A stretch of 64,000 bases of DNA from Helcococcus kunzii ATCC 51366 (GCF_000245755.1 NZ_JH601088.1:348244-412243), one strand, 5' to 3'. Counted from the stretch's first letter, positions 17,528 through 26,857 are shown. Notes: generated by a model not told the origin, from the letters alone. Numbers and translations: made by a program.

Positions 17528-18535
17528 ATGACTAATATGAGAGATTTATATATCGACAATTCATTAATAAGTTCATATCAGGGAGACACCTTATTTGATG
17601 ATGTTTATATAGAGCATAATTCTCTTCCAGAAATAAATTTTGAAGATATTGATACAAAATCAGAAATTTTTGGAAAAGAGATTTCATTCCCACTGATAAT
17701 CAATGCGATGACTGGTGGAACTGAAAGAGGAATGGAAATTAATAGCGTGCTTTATACAATTGCGAAGGAACTTAATTTGCCTTTAGCGGTTGGTTCACAA
17801 GAGGATAGTCTTGACAGTAAAATCTCTGAGCTATTTATTGGACACATTGATGATGATTTAGAAAAAGATATTGTTTTAATTTCAAATTTAAGTGCAAAAG
17901 CAAAGCCAGAAGAAATCGATCGAGCAATGAAGGCAATAGATGCTAAAGGTATTTCCTTATATCTAAATGCAGCACAAGAAGCAGTTAGTTATGATGGAGA
18001 TACTAAATGTAAAGGCGTTTTAGAAAATATTAGTAAATTAACTACAAAATATTCAGACAATTTATTGATAAAGGAAAAATCAATGGGAATGTCTGAAGAA
18101 ACAATAAGGAAACTTATTAAAGCTGGAGTTAAATATATAGATTTATCTGGTGCTGGTGGTACAAATTTTATAGAAATGGAAAATTTAAGAAACTATAGAA
18201 ATGATTTTTCTGATTTATATTCTTGGGGGATACCAACTGCGAAAGCTATAATAAATGCTAGAAATGTAGATAAAGACGTGAAAATAATTGCCAGTGGAGG
18301 CATAAAAACTAGCTTGGATATTGTTAAATCATTTGTTTTAGGTGCTGATTATGTTGGCATAAGTGGTGAAGTCTTGCGATATGTTTTACATGGCGGATAT
18401 GAACAAGCAAAATCATATTTAAATGGTTTAATCTACAAAACTAAAGTTTTAATGTTTTTACTTGGTGTAACAGATATAAAAGAATTAAAAAATGTAGAAT
18501 ATAAAATTATAGGTAAATTAAAAGAAATAATTTAG
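17528..18535 (+). CDS. fni: Type 2 isopentenyl-diphosphate delta-isomerase
   Basis: A 335-residue FMN-dependent TIM-barrel enzyme that interconverts isopentenyl and dimethylallyl diphosphate. Seen motifs are 'INAMTGGTERGMEINSVL', 'LAVGSQ', 'YLNAAQEAV', 'DLSGAGGTNFIEME' and the FMN-phosphate loop 'IIASGGIKTSLDIVKSF'. Type 2 enzymes are common in Gram-positive bacteria that use the mevalonate pathway; the rest of the pathway is not in this window. The gene lies inside the prfA-mrp operon; the stop codon overlaps the mrp ribosome-binding site. Confidence 0.92.
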   Translation: MTNMRDLYIDNSLISSYQGDTLFDDVYIEHNSLPEINFEDIDTKSEIFGKEISFPLIINAMTGGTERGMEINSVLYTIAKELNLPLAVGSQEDSLDSKISELFIGHIDDDLEKDIVLISNLSAKAKPEEIDRAMKAIDAKGISLYLNAAQEAVSYDGDTKCKGVLENISKLTTKYSDNLLIKEKSMGMSEETIRKLIKAGVKYIDLSGAGGTNFIEMENLRNYRNDFSDLYSWGIPTAKAIINARNVDKDVKIIASGGIKTSLDIVKSFVLGADYVGISGEVLRYVLHGGYEQAKSYLNGLIYKTKVLMFLLGVTDIKELKNVEYKIIGKLKEII

Positions 18536-18542
18536 GAATAGC

Positions 18543-19352
18543 ATGAGGAATTTAGATAATAGAGAAAAAAGAGCGATATTTAGATTAGAACAAAATAAAA
18601 ATAGTAATGTAAAAAATGTTATTGCTATAGTAAGTGGTAAAGGTGGTGTTGGAAAGTCTTTAGTCACATCACTTCTTGCTTCTGAAATGAACAAAGAAGG
18701 TAAAACTACCGCCATTTTAGATGCTGATATTACAGGACCATCCATTCCTAAAGCCTTTGGATTAAAAGATAAATTAAAATTTACAGAAAAAGGAACTGTT
18801 CCTGCATTATCCAAAAATGGAATTAAAATAGTATCAACCAATTTATTAATAGATGATGAAGCTTCTTCAGTAGTTTGGAGAGCACCGATATTAACCGCCG
18901 CAATTAGACAGTTTTGGCAAGATATCGCATGGGGAGAAGTTGACTATATGTTTGTGGACTTACCTCCAGGAACTTCAGATCCTCAACTTAATGTATTTCA
19001 AAGTATTCCATTAATGGGAATGATAGTTGTGACAAGTCCTCAAGAATCAGTTTCAATAATAGTTGAAAAAGCAATGAACATGGCAAAAAAACTAAATGTC
19101 CCTGTCATTGGCGTTGTTGAAAACTTCTCATATTTTATAGCTCCAGATACAGGCACTCGATACAATATTTTTGGAGAAAGTAAAACTAAAAAACTATTAA
19201 TCGATAATGATGTTGAATTAATCGGTGAAATCCCAATTGATCCAGACATTCCTAAACATGTAGATGAAGGTAAAATTGAAGATTTGAAAAAATCATATAT
19301 GAAAAATACAATAGAGAGAATTTATGAATTTGAACAAACTGAACAAAGATAA
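18543..19352 (+). CDS. Mrp/ApbC-family P-loop ATPase
   Basis: A 269-residue Mrp/Nbp35-type ATPase, a family that carries and delivers iron-sulfur clusters. The deviant Walker A 'GKGGVGKSLVTSLLA', 'LDADITGPSIPKAFG' and 'DLPPGTSDPQLNVFQ' are all present. The family's CxxC, which holds a bridging cluster at the dimer interface, normally follows 'ENMSYF'; here the segment reads 'VENFSYFIAPDTGTRYNIFG', so both cysteines are replaced (Ala and Thr). Cluster carriage in the usual way is therefore doubtful. The next gene starts inside its 3' end. Confidence 0.9.
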   Translation: MRNLDNREKRAIFRLEQNKNSNVKNVIAIVSGKGGVGKSLVTSLLASEMNKEGKTTAILDADITGPSIPKAFGLKDKLKFTEKGTVPALSKNGIKIVSTNLLIDDEASSVVWRAPILTAAIRQFWQDIAWGEVDYMFVDLPPGTSDPQLNVFQSIPLMGMIVVTSPQESVSIIVEKAMNMAKKLNVPVIGVVENFSYFIAPDTGTRYNIFGESKTKKLLIDNDVELIGEIPIDPDIPKHVDEGKIEDLKKSYMKNTIERIYEFEQTEQR

Positions 19353-19620
19353 TCAAAATAAAATAGCAACAAAAGGGCAATTAAAATTTATTATCGCCAC
19401 AGATTTACTTATTTTTGCCACTATAGGTGTCATTATTTATGAAATATATAATAAAAAGACACACTTTGCATCCTATATTATGTTAGGTCTAGTATTTATT
19501 TGTATGGGGATTAATCAATACATTTACTATAAAAACAATGGCGGAAAAAAATATTTATTTATGATGTCGATATACGGATTAATTGGTATAGGTTTGATTA
19601 TTTTTAGATTATTTATGTAA
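19324..19620 (+). CDS. Hypothetical small membrane protein
   Basis: A 98-residue protein with three predicted membrane spans (about residues 21-40, 48-66 and 78-97) and a hydrophilic Asn/Lys-rich N-terminus. It overlaps the mrp ATPase gene by 29 bp in another frame with a GAGAG ribosome-binding site inside that gene, so it is translated together with it. It is the last gene of the operon. I do not recognise a family. Confidence 0.65.
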   Translation: MNLNKLNKDNQNKIATKGQLKFIIATDLLIFATIGVIIYEIYNKKTHFASYIMLGLVFICMGINQYIYYKNNGGKKYLFMMSIYGLIGIGLIIFRLFM

Positions 19621-19623
19621 TTA

Positions 19624-19674
19624 GAAGACTTATGTAAAATGACAAAAATGTTATTTTGCTTAAGTCTTTTTTAT
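19624..19674 (+). terminator. Terminator of the prfA-mrp operon
   Basis: AAGACTTA...GTAAAATGAC pairs with GTTATTTTGCTTAAGTCTTTTTT; a long stem followed by a T tract. Confidence 0.85.
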
Positions 19675-19689
19675 ATTGATTGATATTTG

Positions 19690-19812
19690 GTTCATCAATA
19701 TCTGTTGGGAGGGATAATTTCCAGCAGATATTTTGGTTTATCAATATCAGTTGGGGTGCTATTTATGGGAAAATAGAACCCCAACTGAAATTGATGAGCC
19801 GATATTTTTTGA
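19690..19812 (+). repeat. Two CAATATC-GTTGG hairpins
   Basis: A first hairpin pairs TCAATATCTGTTGG (19695-19708) with CCAGCAGATATTTT (19721-19734). A second pairs TCAATATCAGTTGGGGT (19741-19757) with ACCCCAACTGAAATTGA (19778-19794). Both belong to the same family as the elements near 3.32 and 43.44 kb. No gene lies here. Confidence 0.7.
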
Positions 19813-19825
19813 GGAATGTTTTGTT

Positions 19826-20364
19826 GGAATTTCCTGATTATTTACAGTTTAGCGTTTTAATCAGGAAATTCCCATATAAATTCATTATTACATATGTATT
19901 TCTAAATACTTTATTTACACATGTAAGATTTTTAACCATTTTACATGTGTATTTTAAGATTTTCCTTATACACATGTAAGATTTTTGGACCTCTACATGT
20001 GTAAATGCAATTATCCATTTTAGACATGTACGTTTTTCAGCAATTTTACATGTGTAAACGTCATATTCCCATTCACACATGTAATCGCAATGTTTTGTTT
20101 ACATGTGTATTTCCAATTTTTCTATTTACGCATGCAATTATAAGAAAATTTGTACATGTGTAATATGCGTTTTCTCATTTACACATGTAATGACAAAAAA
20201 TGTCTACATGTCTATTTCCATTTTCCGCATTTACACATGTAATTATCATAAAATTTGTACATGTGTAATCAGCATTTCGACATTCCCACATGTAAAGCGT
20301 ATTTTAAAGCTTAGAGAATTAAATAGTTCATCACCATTTCGACATTCCCACATGTAAAGCATCT
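19826..20364 (+). repeat. Array 1 of alternating inverted ACATGT repeats, 53-bp period
   Basis: A perfect 15-bp inverted repeat (GGAATTTCCTGATTA at 19826-19840 with its reverse complement at 19858-19872) opens the array. Then cores of ACATGT follow, alternately as TTACACATGTAA and TTACATGTGTAA. Core centres are at 19921, 19945, 19974, 19997, 20026, 20050, 20079, 20103, 20132, 20156, 20185, 20208, 20237, 20261, 20290 and 20352: spacing alternates 24 (or 23) and 29 bp, period 53. The last unit repeats the one 62 bp before it. The sequence between cores is loosely conserved. Short frames here code only repetitive peptides. The remaining 20365-20511 holds the leader of the next operon. Confidence 0.9.
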
Positions 20365-20511
20365 TTTTAATGGGGAGTTTCAAAAATATTTACTCAAAGC
20401 TTCTATTATTTTTTGCCGACCACTTTTTTTGAAATATAATAGTAATATACATACAAAATTCATACGGAATTCATTTTGACCTGTTAAATTATAATTGAAA
20501 AGGAAATGGAC

Positions 20512-21183
20512 ATGACAAAGATATTATTTTTAGAAGATGAAAAAATGATTAGAGAAGTACTTACTGAATATATGACACTCACAGGGTATGAGGTTGTTGG
20601 ATGTGAAGATGGAGAGGAGGCAATTAATTTAATTGAAAAGGAAGATTTTGATATTGCCATTCTTGATATAAGAGTGCCGAAAAAAACTGGATTAGAAGTG
20701 TTGAAATATATTAGAGATGTAAAAAAGAGTAATATAGGAGTGATTATGCTTACGGCCTATGAAGATGAGGCTACGCAAGTGGAAGCATTCAATTTGTTTG
20801 CGGATGATTATATTACAAAACCAGCATCTCCAATAATTTTATTAAAAAGGATAGAGGTTTTAGTTAGAAGGATTAATGCTGATTTGAAAATAAAAGATAA
20901 TTCTTTAGTGATTGATGAAGAGTCCTATAGAGTTTTATATAAAGGTGAAGATTTGAATTTTACTTTAACTGAATTTTTGATTTTAAAATTGTTTTATGAT
21001 TCACCAAAGAGAGTTTATACAAGAGACAATATAATAGATCTGATTTTTGATGATTCATATATTGGAAGTACTAGAAGTGTAGATGCTCATATAAAAAATA
21101 TAAGGAAGAAGCTTCCTTTTAACACGATAGAGACAATTATTGGTCTTGGATATAGATGGAAGGATATAGAAGATGAAACTTAA
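20512..21183 (+). CDS. OmpR-family response regulator
   Basis: A 223-residue two-component response regulator. The receiver domain has the acidic pair in 'LFLEDEKMI', the phospho-acceptor Asp52 in 'AILDIRVPKKTG' and the Lys in 'DDYITKPASP'; the C-terminal winged-helix DNA-binding domain ends 'GLGYRWKD'. The start is taken at 20512 because AAGGA then lies 7 nt upstream; the ATG 6 bp earlier is too close to it. It overlaps the kinase gene by 11 bp and is followed by an ABC transporter, its likely target. Confidence 0.93.
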   Translation: MTKILFLEDEKMIREVLTEYMTLTGYEVVGCEDGEEAINLIEKEDFDIAILDIRVPKKTGLEVLKYIRDVKKSNIGVIMLTAYEDEATQVEAFNLFADDYITKPASPIILLKRIEVLVRRINADLKIKDNSLVIDEESYRVLYKGEDLNFTLTEFLILKLFYDSPKRVYTRDNIIDLIFDDSYIGSTRSVDAHIKNIRKKLPFNTIETIIGLGYRWKDIEDET

Positions 21184-22747
21184 TCAAAAGACATTTATTT
21201 ATAGCTTAATAATATCTTTTGTAGTAGGTGCGATATTAATCATATATATGATTTTTATGGTTCCATCGCTTTACACGGATTACAAGGCATTCGATAATTT
21301 ACAAGCGGTAAAAGAAAATCATCAAAGTTTTCTTAACGAAGGTAAGTTTAAAGGAGATGAAGAAAAAGGAGCTGGAAATTCTATTGGGTTTAAGTTAGAC
21401 AAAAAAACATATAAGTTAGATTTTTCAAGCTATGCATTTGAAGGAAGTTTAGAATTAGGCAATACCGAAGTAAAAAAAATTATTCAAAATATAGAGAATG
21501 AATTTTCTAAAATTGATGTTGATAATTTTGATAGAGAAGTTATTGAAAAGAACTTTGAAAATTTTTTTAATCAATTTATAGAAATATTGTCTGCACGATT
21601 CAAAGATACGGCTGAATCATTAAAAAATGATTTGAATGCAAAATTTCATGTATATGATGACAATATTAGATTTCAAAATGAAAAGTATAAGTTTTATAAC
21701 TTTGGAAAAAATTTCTCTGTAATACAATCGGGTATTGAAAATGTAAATTCAAATACAGAATATTTAACATATTTGGCATTTTCTGAAAAAAATGATGAAT
21801 ATTATATAAGTATGGCGAATACAGTAAATCCAAAACCTACAGAGATTCAACCGGTTATGATTGAAGCATTACCAGTTATAATACCTATGATTGTGCTTTT
21901 ATCATTAGCCATTTCAACTATATTTTCAAAGAAGATTGTTTCTCCAATACGTGAATTATCAAATGATGCAAAGAAGCGTAAATATGATGAATACAAAGAG
22001 TTTAACCCTATAACGGTTAAAGGAAACGATGAGATTGCTGAATTAGCAAGCTCTTTAAATGATTTATATTTAAAGCAAAATGAATCAATTAATAAATTAG
22101 AAAGTGAAGCAAAGAGAAAAGAAATATTTATGAGATCTTTTTCTCATCAACTTAAAACTCCAGTTGCTACAGCTAGTTTGTTAGTTGATAGTATGATATT
22201 AGAAGTTGGAAAGTTTGCAGATAAAGAAAAATATTTACCTGAGGTAAAAAAAGAGCTTAACTCAATGAAAAGAATTCTTTCTGAAATACTTGAAATGAAC
22301 AATATTTCAAAGTCTCAAAAAAAAGAAAAAGTTGATTTATATGATTTATCTTTAAGGATTAAAAATGAACATCATATTGAAATTTCAGATAAAAATCTTG
22401 ATTTTACAATAGTTAATAGTGCTCTTTGGAAAACTGATGGAGATATTATTTATCATATAATAGATAATTTAGTGAAAAATGCTACTTCATATACGAAAAC
22501 AAATGGAAAAATTACAGTCACTCTTTCAGATGATAATATTTCTGTTGAAAATATGCCGGCAACAATAGAAGAAAATATTAGGGAAGTAATTTTTGAACCA
22601 TTTGTGACGGGAAATATAGGAGAAAGTGGACATGGGTTAGGACTATATTTAGTAAAATCTTTTGTCGATTTATTGAAAATGGAAATAGAAGTGGAAGAAA
22701 AAAGCGATACTGTAAAATTTATTGTTTATAAAAGGGGAAGGCAATGA
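21173..22747 (+). CDS. Sensor histidine kinase
   Basis: A 524-residue membrane histidine kinase. A first span (residues ~9-30), an extracellular sensor region of about 200 residues and a second span (~232-252) are followed by a HAMP-like linker ('KKIVSPIRELSNDAK'), a dimerisation helix with phospho-acceptor His325 in 'SFSHQLKTPVATA', and a HATPase domain with 'DNLVKNATSYT' and 'GHGLGLYLVKSF'. It pairs with the regulator upstream. The ATG of the following ABC ATPase overlaps its stop codon (ATGA), so sensor and transporter are one operon. Confidence 0.93.
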   Translation: MKLNQKTFIYSLIISFVVGAILIIYMIFMVPSLYTDYKAFDNLQAVKENHQSFLNEGKFKGDEEKGAGNSIGFKLDKKTYKLDFSSYAFEGSLELGNTEVKKIIQNIENEFSKIDVDNFDREVIEKNFENFFNQFIEILSARFKDTAESLKNDLNAKFHVYDDNIRFQNEKYKFYNFGKNFSVIQSGIENVNSNTEYLTYLAFSEKNDEYYISMANTVNPKPTEIQPVMIEALPVIIPMIVLLSLAISTIFSKKIVSPIRELSNDAKKRKYDEYKEFNPITVKGNDEIAELASSLNDLYLKQNESINKLESEAKRKEIFMRSFSHQLKTPVATASLLVDSMILEVGKFADKEKYLPEVKKELNSMKRILSEILEMNNISKSQKKEKVDLYDLSLRIKNEHHIEISDKNLDFTIVNSALWKTDGDIIYHIIDNLVKNATSYTKTNGKITVTLSDDNISVENMPATIEENIREVIFEPFVTGNIGESGHGLGLYLVKSFVDLLKMEIEVEEKSDTVKFIVYKRGRQ

Positions 22748-23610
22748 TTACTATTGAAAACTTAAAAGTACAATTTAAAGACAAAGTTGCACTTAATATA
22801 GATAAAAAGCTTGAAATAAAAGATGGTGATAGAGTAGGTATAATTGGTGCAAATGGAGCTGGTAAGACAACACTAATCAATAGCATATTAGGCCTTGTTG
22901 ACTATTCTGGAAACATTAGATCAAATTTGAGACCTGAAGAGATGGCTGTGCATATGCAATATAACGAATACAACGATATGATGCCAATCAGATATGTTAT
23001 GGAAGCAATACTTGGTCAAAAATTGGAAGAAAATAGTCTTGCCATGGAAATGATTGAATTTTTTGATTTTAAGGACAGTCTAAAAAAGAAATTTAAGCAT
23101 TTATCTGGCGGACAAAAACAAAGAATGACACTTATTCTTGTTTTAAGTCAAGATTCAGATATTGTAATGCTTGATGAAGTTACATCAGGATTAGATTTTG
23201 TCACAAGGCAAAGATTAATGGATAAATTGGTGGAATGGTACAAAGATAAAAAAACTACTTTATTGATTACATCACACTATTACTCAGAATTAGATAATTT
23301 AGCAGATAAAATAATATTTTTAGATGATGGAAAATTAATTGAATATGGTCAAAAAGATGAACTGTTTAGAAGATACTGTGGAAATTCTGTAATTGTATTT
23401 GAAAATAATGAAGAAATTTCTAAAAAATTAGAAAACTTTAGCTTAAAGAAAGCACCTCAAGATACTATAGCAGTGAGTTGTAACAATGAAATTGAAGAAA
23501 TTGAAATAGCAAAATTATTGAGTCAGCACAATCAAAACTACAGAAGAAGTAATAACGATATAGAAATTATGACTTTGAATGCTTTAGAACAATATGAAAT
23601 GGAGCACTAA
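22744..23610 (+). CDS. ABC transporter ATP-binding protein
   Basis: A 288-residue ATPase with Walker A 'GANGAGKTTL', the ABC signature 'LSGGQKQRM', Walker B 'DIVMLDEVTSGLD' and switch His in 'ITSHYYSELD'. The last ~70 residues form a small extra domain. It should energise the permease encoded 1 bp downstream; substrates of such exporters include peptides, antibiotics and lipids, and control by the two-component system suggests an envelope-stress or peptide response (inference). Confidence 0.93.
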   Translation: MITIENLKVQFKDKVALNIDKKLEIKDGDRVGIIGANGAGKTTLINSILGLVDYSGNIRSNLRPEEMAVHMQYNEYNDMMPIRYVMEAILGQKLEENSLAMEMIEFFDFKDSLKKKFKHLSGGQKQRMTLILVLSQDSDIVMLDEVTSGLDFVTRQRLMDKLVEWYKDKKTTLLITSHYYSELDNLADKIIFLDDGKLIEYGQKDELFRRYCGNSVIVFENNEEISKKLENFSLKKAPQDTIAVSCNNEIEEIEIAKLLSQHNQNYRRSNNDIEIMTLNALEQYEMEH

Positions 23611-23611
23611 G

Positions 23612-24379
23612 ATGAAAAAGAAATCAAATTTTTATTTAATAAAATATGAATTGTTAAATTGCTTGTACAATGGATACTCACTATTTTTCGGAGCTATATT
23701 TCCAATGTTACTATTCTTTTTAATTTCTCAATCTGTAGTAAAAGATGTTCCACAAGATATGAGAAATCAAGTGAAAACAGTTATATTTCTAGGGATGTCA
23801 ATGATGGTGCCATTAGCAGCAATATTTTTAGGGCATTCATCAACATATTCAAATGAAATTGAAAAGAAAATTCCTATAAGATTGAACTTATTCGGTATAA
23901 GCTACAATAGAGTATTTACTGCAAAACTTATTGCAAATAGTATCTTTCTAGTATTTTGCTTATTAATATTTTGTAGCTCACTATTTTTTATAGACATATT
24001 AAAACCAACTACTTCAGCTTTATTAGTTTGGATTTTAGTATTATTTGTATTTGCTGGATTTTTAATGGCTTTAGCTCATGGTTTAGCATCAATATTTAAG
24101 GAATTTGGCAAAACTTACGCAGTATCAATGACAATATATTTTGCGATAATGATATTAGGCGGTATGATGGGAATAAGATTATCTGATCTTCCACCATTTT
24201 TACAAAAAGTATCTAGATATTTGCCAACAACACAAATGTCAGAATATTATATTGATTTTTGGGCTGGGAAATCATATAATGCAGCACCGCTGATTCAATC
24301 AATGCTATTTTTTGGTTCAATCTGCGTAATAGTCTTATTAATTTCATTTAGAGTTAATAGAAGAAAAAATAGTATATAA
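23612..24379 (+). CDS. ABC-2 type permease
   Basis: A 255-residue membrane protein with six predicted spans and the ABC-2 layout (large second half ending in a hydrophobic hairpin, 'MTIYFAIMILGGMMGIRLSD' then 'LPTTQMSEYYIDFWAG'). The start at 23612 has GGAG 8 nt upstream, formed by the last codons of the ATPase gene; an earlier ATG at 23594 has no such site. It forms the membrane part of the exporter. Confidence 0.9.
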   Translation: MKKKSNFYLIKYELLNCLYNGYSLFFGAIFPMLLFFLISQSVVKDVPQDMRNQVKTVIFLGMSMMVPLAAIFLGHSSTYSNEIEKKIPIRLNLFGISYNRVFTAKLIANSIFLVFCLLIFCSSLFFIDILKPTTSALLVWILVLFVFAGFLMALAHGLASIFKEFGKTYAVSMTIYFAIMILGGMMGIRLSDLPPFLQKVSRYLPTTQMSEYYIDFWAGKSYNAAPLIQSMLFFGSICVIVLLISFRVNRRKNSI

Positions 24380-24388
24380 TTTTTAAAC

Positions 24389-24466
24389 TAAAAAGGTGAT
24401 GTAAAATTTTACGCTAAATTAATCTTATTGGATTAAAAACGTAGTTACATCACCTTTTATTTACTT
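24389..24466 (+). terminator. Terminator of the two-component/ABC operon
   Basis: AAAAAGGTGATGTAA pairs with TTACATCACCTTTTATTT over a long, partly paired loop. It may also serve the convergent Asp23 gene. Confidence 0.8.
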
Positions 24467-24469
24467 TAT

Positions 24470-24790
24470 TTAATTAAAAGATTTTACTATAACATTAACA
24501 TTTTTTACTTCAAAACCAAGCATAATTTTGATTTGTTCTTGTACAGCTTTTTGCACATTTTCTGCTATCTTATAAACATCTTTATTTTTTTCTACTTCAA
24601 TTGCTAAACTGATATCAATAGTATTATTTTCTATTATTGAAGTAATGCTGTCTTTTCTATTTTTTTCAACTTTCTTATTTCTATATCCTACAACTGATAC
24701 TACATTTTCTACGTGTAATGCTGTTTCAGCGATTAATTGATCAATAATATCATTTGAAATTTTAACTGATCCATTTTTAAAATCGGTCAT
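24470..24790 (-). CDS. Asp23/Gls24 family envelope stress protein
   Basis: A 106-residue protein of the Asp23 (DUF322) family: 'GSVKISNDIIDQLIAETALH' followed by 'VENVVSVVGY', a variable middle, and the closing 'VQKAVQEQIKIMLGFEV' with 'VNVIVKSF'. Family members are small cytoplasmic or membrane-associated proteins linked to cell-envelope stress and alkaline shock. The start has AGGAGGTTATT upstream. It is transcribed alone. Confidence 0.92.
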   Translation of the reverse strand: MTDFKNGSVKISNDIIDQLIAETALHVENVVSVVGYRNKKVEKNRKDSITSIIENNTIDISLAIEVEKNKDVYKIAENVQKAVQEQIKIMLGFEVKNVNVIVKSFN

Positions 24791-24876
24791 AATAACCTCC
24801 TCATTTTTTATATATTATATTATATGAAAAATGCTAAACATATGCAAATATTAGTATTAAATATAAAAAGACTTTA

Positions 24877-24885
24877 TGATATAAT
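24877..24885 (+). promoter_or_regulatory. Extended -10 promoter of the acyltransferase gene
   Basis: TGATATAAT (TATAAT at 24880-24885) lies 40 bp before the start codon. Confidence 0.5.
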
Positions 24886-24924
24886 AAGAAACTAAGATAT
24901 ATAGGAAATTATAAGAGGAATAAG

Positions 24925-26841
24925 ATGAGAAATAGAAAATTAGTAGGGATAGATGTGTTAAAGACTTTCGCCATCATAGCGGTAGTTTTGTATCACATAA
25001 CAAATAAATACTTTCCAGGTGGGTTTATTGGCGTAGATTTATTTTTTGTAATTTCAGGTTATTTACTAGCTAACTCTCTAGTAAATAAGTTAAGGAATGA
25101 AGGCGATATTAAGTTTTTTCAAAATATAAAAAATAGAATCAGGCAACTGTGGCCGACACTTTTTATTGTTATTTTTACTGTGGTGATTTTTCTTGTATTA
25201 TTTAATAAACCAGTATTGGATGTATCACATAGAGATGCTCTTGCAGGCATGACTTTTACGAGTAACTGGTGGTATATCATAAACAAGGTTAGCTATTTTG
25301 ATAGCTTTACATTAAGTCCTTTTAAGCATTTATGGTATTTAGGGGTGCTATTACAATCATATATAATCATAACATTCTTATTTAAAGGATTTTATAGAGT
25401 AAAAATATTTAAGAAATACAATCTTTTTATAGTGTTAATGTCAATGATGGCAATAGGATCATTTATTTTACAAGTAAAATATTATACTCCACAGGATGTG
25501 AGCAGAGTTTATTATGGTACAGATACAAGAATTTATGAAATAATAATTGGTGTATTAGGTTATTTCTTATTTCCAATGGAAAAATTAAGAACGATTAAGA
25601 CCTCAAAAATGGCTCTATTTGCTAATATCACAAGTATAATAACTCTGGCGATGTTTATATATTTTGTCAGAACGGTATCAGAAGTATATCAATGGGTTTA
25701 TCAATTTGGATTTTTACTATTTGCGATTATGTCCTTATTGATGATTATATCATTTGGTTCAGTAACTAATGTGTTTAGTAAAATACTTAATTTTATCCCA
25801 TTTTTCTCAAATCTTGGGAAAAATTCCTATGGAATATATTTATGGCATTTCCCAATTATTGTTTTAACTCAATTAGATGTTGAAAGAGGAAATCCTAATA
25901 TTAAATATACTGCAATAAGATTAGCTGTAATATTTGTATTATCCTATTTAACATACGAGTACATAGAAAAACCTATTAATAGAAAAGGGCTAGTTAATCA
26001 AATCAAAGATGGAGGATTTACTGTATTACTTAAAAATACTGTATTTTATGCTGTTTCTGGATTATTTATAATGGGGCTATTTGGTATAGCGGTGCCATTT
26101 ATATCAACAGCTTTTGTAGACACTTCAAAAAGTGTAGTGTTAGATGAAGAGATAAAGACGAATCCAAATAAAAAGAATATCACTTCTAATAACAAGGAAA
26201 GTATAAAGAAAACGGAGAAAGAAGCTCCAAAAGCAAGCTTAAAAGAATCGGATAAGGAGACTAATAAAGAAACAAATAAAGAAACAAATTCTGAAATTGT
26301 AAAAGAAGACACTAAAGATGAAACTGAAGAAACTAAAAAAGAAGATACAAAATCAACAACAGATAATCCTTCGATAAAATATAATCAGTTAATATTAATT
26401 GGGGATTCTATTGGAGTAAATATTGGTAATAGAATACTTGATATGTATCCAAATTCTATTGTTGACGCAAAAATTAGTAGACAATTAGTTGATTCTATAC
26501 CTATTTTTAAAGAATATTCTACTTATGATTCAAAAGAAACAGTGGTAATAATTGTACTTGGGACAAATGGATATTTTAAAGAAAAAAATTTAGACGATAT
26601 CATTTCACTTTATCCTAAGAGTAAAAAAATTATCATTAATATTAAAGCGCCAGTAAGTTGGGAATCGCAGGTTAATGAAATATTTAGCAATTACGAAAAA
26701 AATCATAAAGATGTAGCAGTAGTAGACTGGTATAGTGTTGCTTCAAAACATCCAGAATACTTAGCTTCTGACCAAACACACTTGATGACAATCGGTATTG
26801 ATCATTTGATGCGTTTATTAGAGGCAGAACTTAAGAAATGA
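24925..26841 (+). CDS. OatA-like O-acetyltransferase (acyltransferase-3 plus SGNH domain)
   Basis: A 638-residue protein with an N-terminal acyltransferase-3 domain of about ten spans ('AVVLYHI', 'GGFIGVDLFFVISGYLLA', 'SYGIYLWHFPIIVL') and, after a further span and a Lys/Glu/Thr-rich linker (~405-465), an extracellular SGNH hydrolase-like domain: 'LILIGDSIGVN' (Ser), 'VIIVLGTNGY' (Asn) and 'SDQTHLMTIGIDHL' (Asp-x-x-His). This is the layout of OatA, which O-acetylates peptidoglycan MurNAc and gives lysozyme resistance. Other surface glycans are possible substrates. Confidence 0.9.
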   Translation: MRNRKLVGIDVLKTFAIIAVVLYHITNKYFPGGFIGVDLFFVISGYLLANSLVNKLRNEGDIKFFQNIKNRIRQLWPTLFIVIFTVVIFLVLFNKPVLDVSHRDALAGMTFTSNWWYIINKVSYFDSFTLSPFKHLWYLGVLLQSYIIITFLFKGFYRVKIFKKYNLFIVLMSMMAIGSFILQVKYYTPQDVSRVYYGTDTRIYEIIIGVLGYFLFPMEKLRTIKTSKMALFANITSIITLAMFIYFVRTVSEVYQWVYQFGFLLFAIMSLLMIISFGSVTNVFSKILNFIPFFSNLGKNSYGIYLWHFPIIVLTQLDVERGNPNIKYTAIRLAVIFVLSYLTYEYIEKPINRKGLVNQIKDGGFTVLLKNTVFYAVSGLFIMGLFGIAVPFISTAFVDTSKSVVLDEEIKTNPNKKNITSNNKESIKKTEKEAPKASLKESDKETNKETNKETNSEIVKEDTKDETEETKKEDTKSTTDNPSIKYNQLILIGDSIGVNIGNRILDMYPNSIVDAKISRQLVDSIPIFKEYSTYDSKETVVIIVLGTNGYFKEKNLDDIISLYPKSKKIIINIKAPVSWESQVNEIFSNYEKNHKDVAVVDWYSVASKHPEYLASDQTHLMTIGIDHLMRLLEAELKK

Positions 26842-26857
26842 TTAATATTTTGATAAA

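Noticed and set aside
19838..20357. Short ORFs in array 1 (80 and 84 residues) rich in Cys, Thr, His and Val
   Set aside because: They are by-products of the repeat (ACATGT reads as Thr-Cys or His-Val) on both strands and have no ribosome-binding sites.
19880..20364. CRISPR array
   Set aside because: Repeats are only ~12 bp, palindromic and alternate in orientation; spacers are conserved between the two arrays; no cas genes are present.
20476..20495. TTGACC and TATAAT before the response regulator as a promoter
   Set aside because: The boxes are only 8 bp apart, too close for sigma-A recognition.
22744..24379. BceAB-type bacitracin transporter
   Set aside because: The permease is a small six-span ABC-2 protein and not the large ten-span BceB type, and the kinase has a large extracellular domain, unlike BceS.
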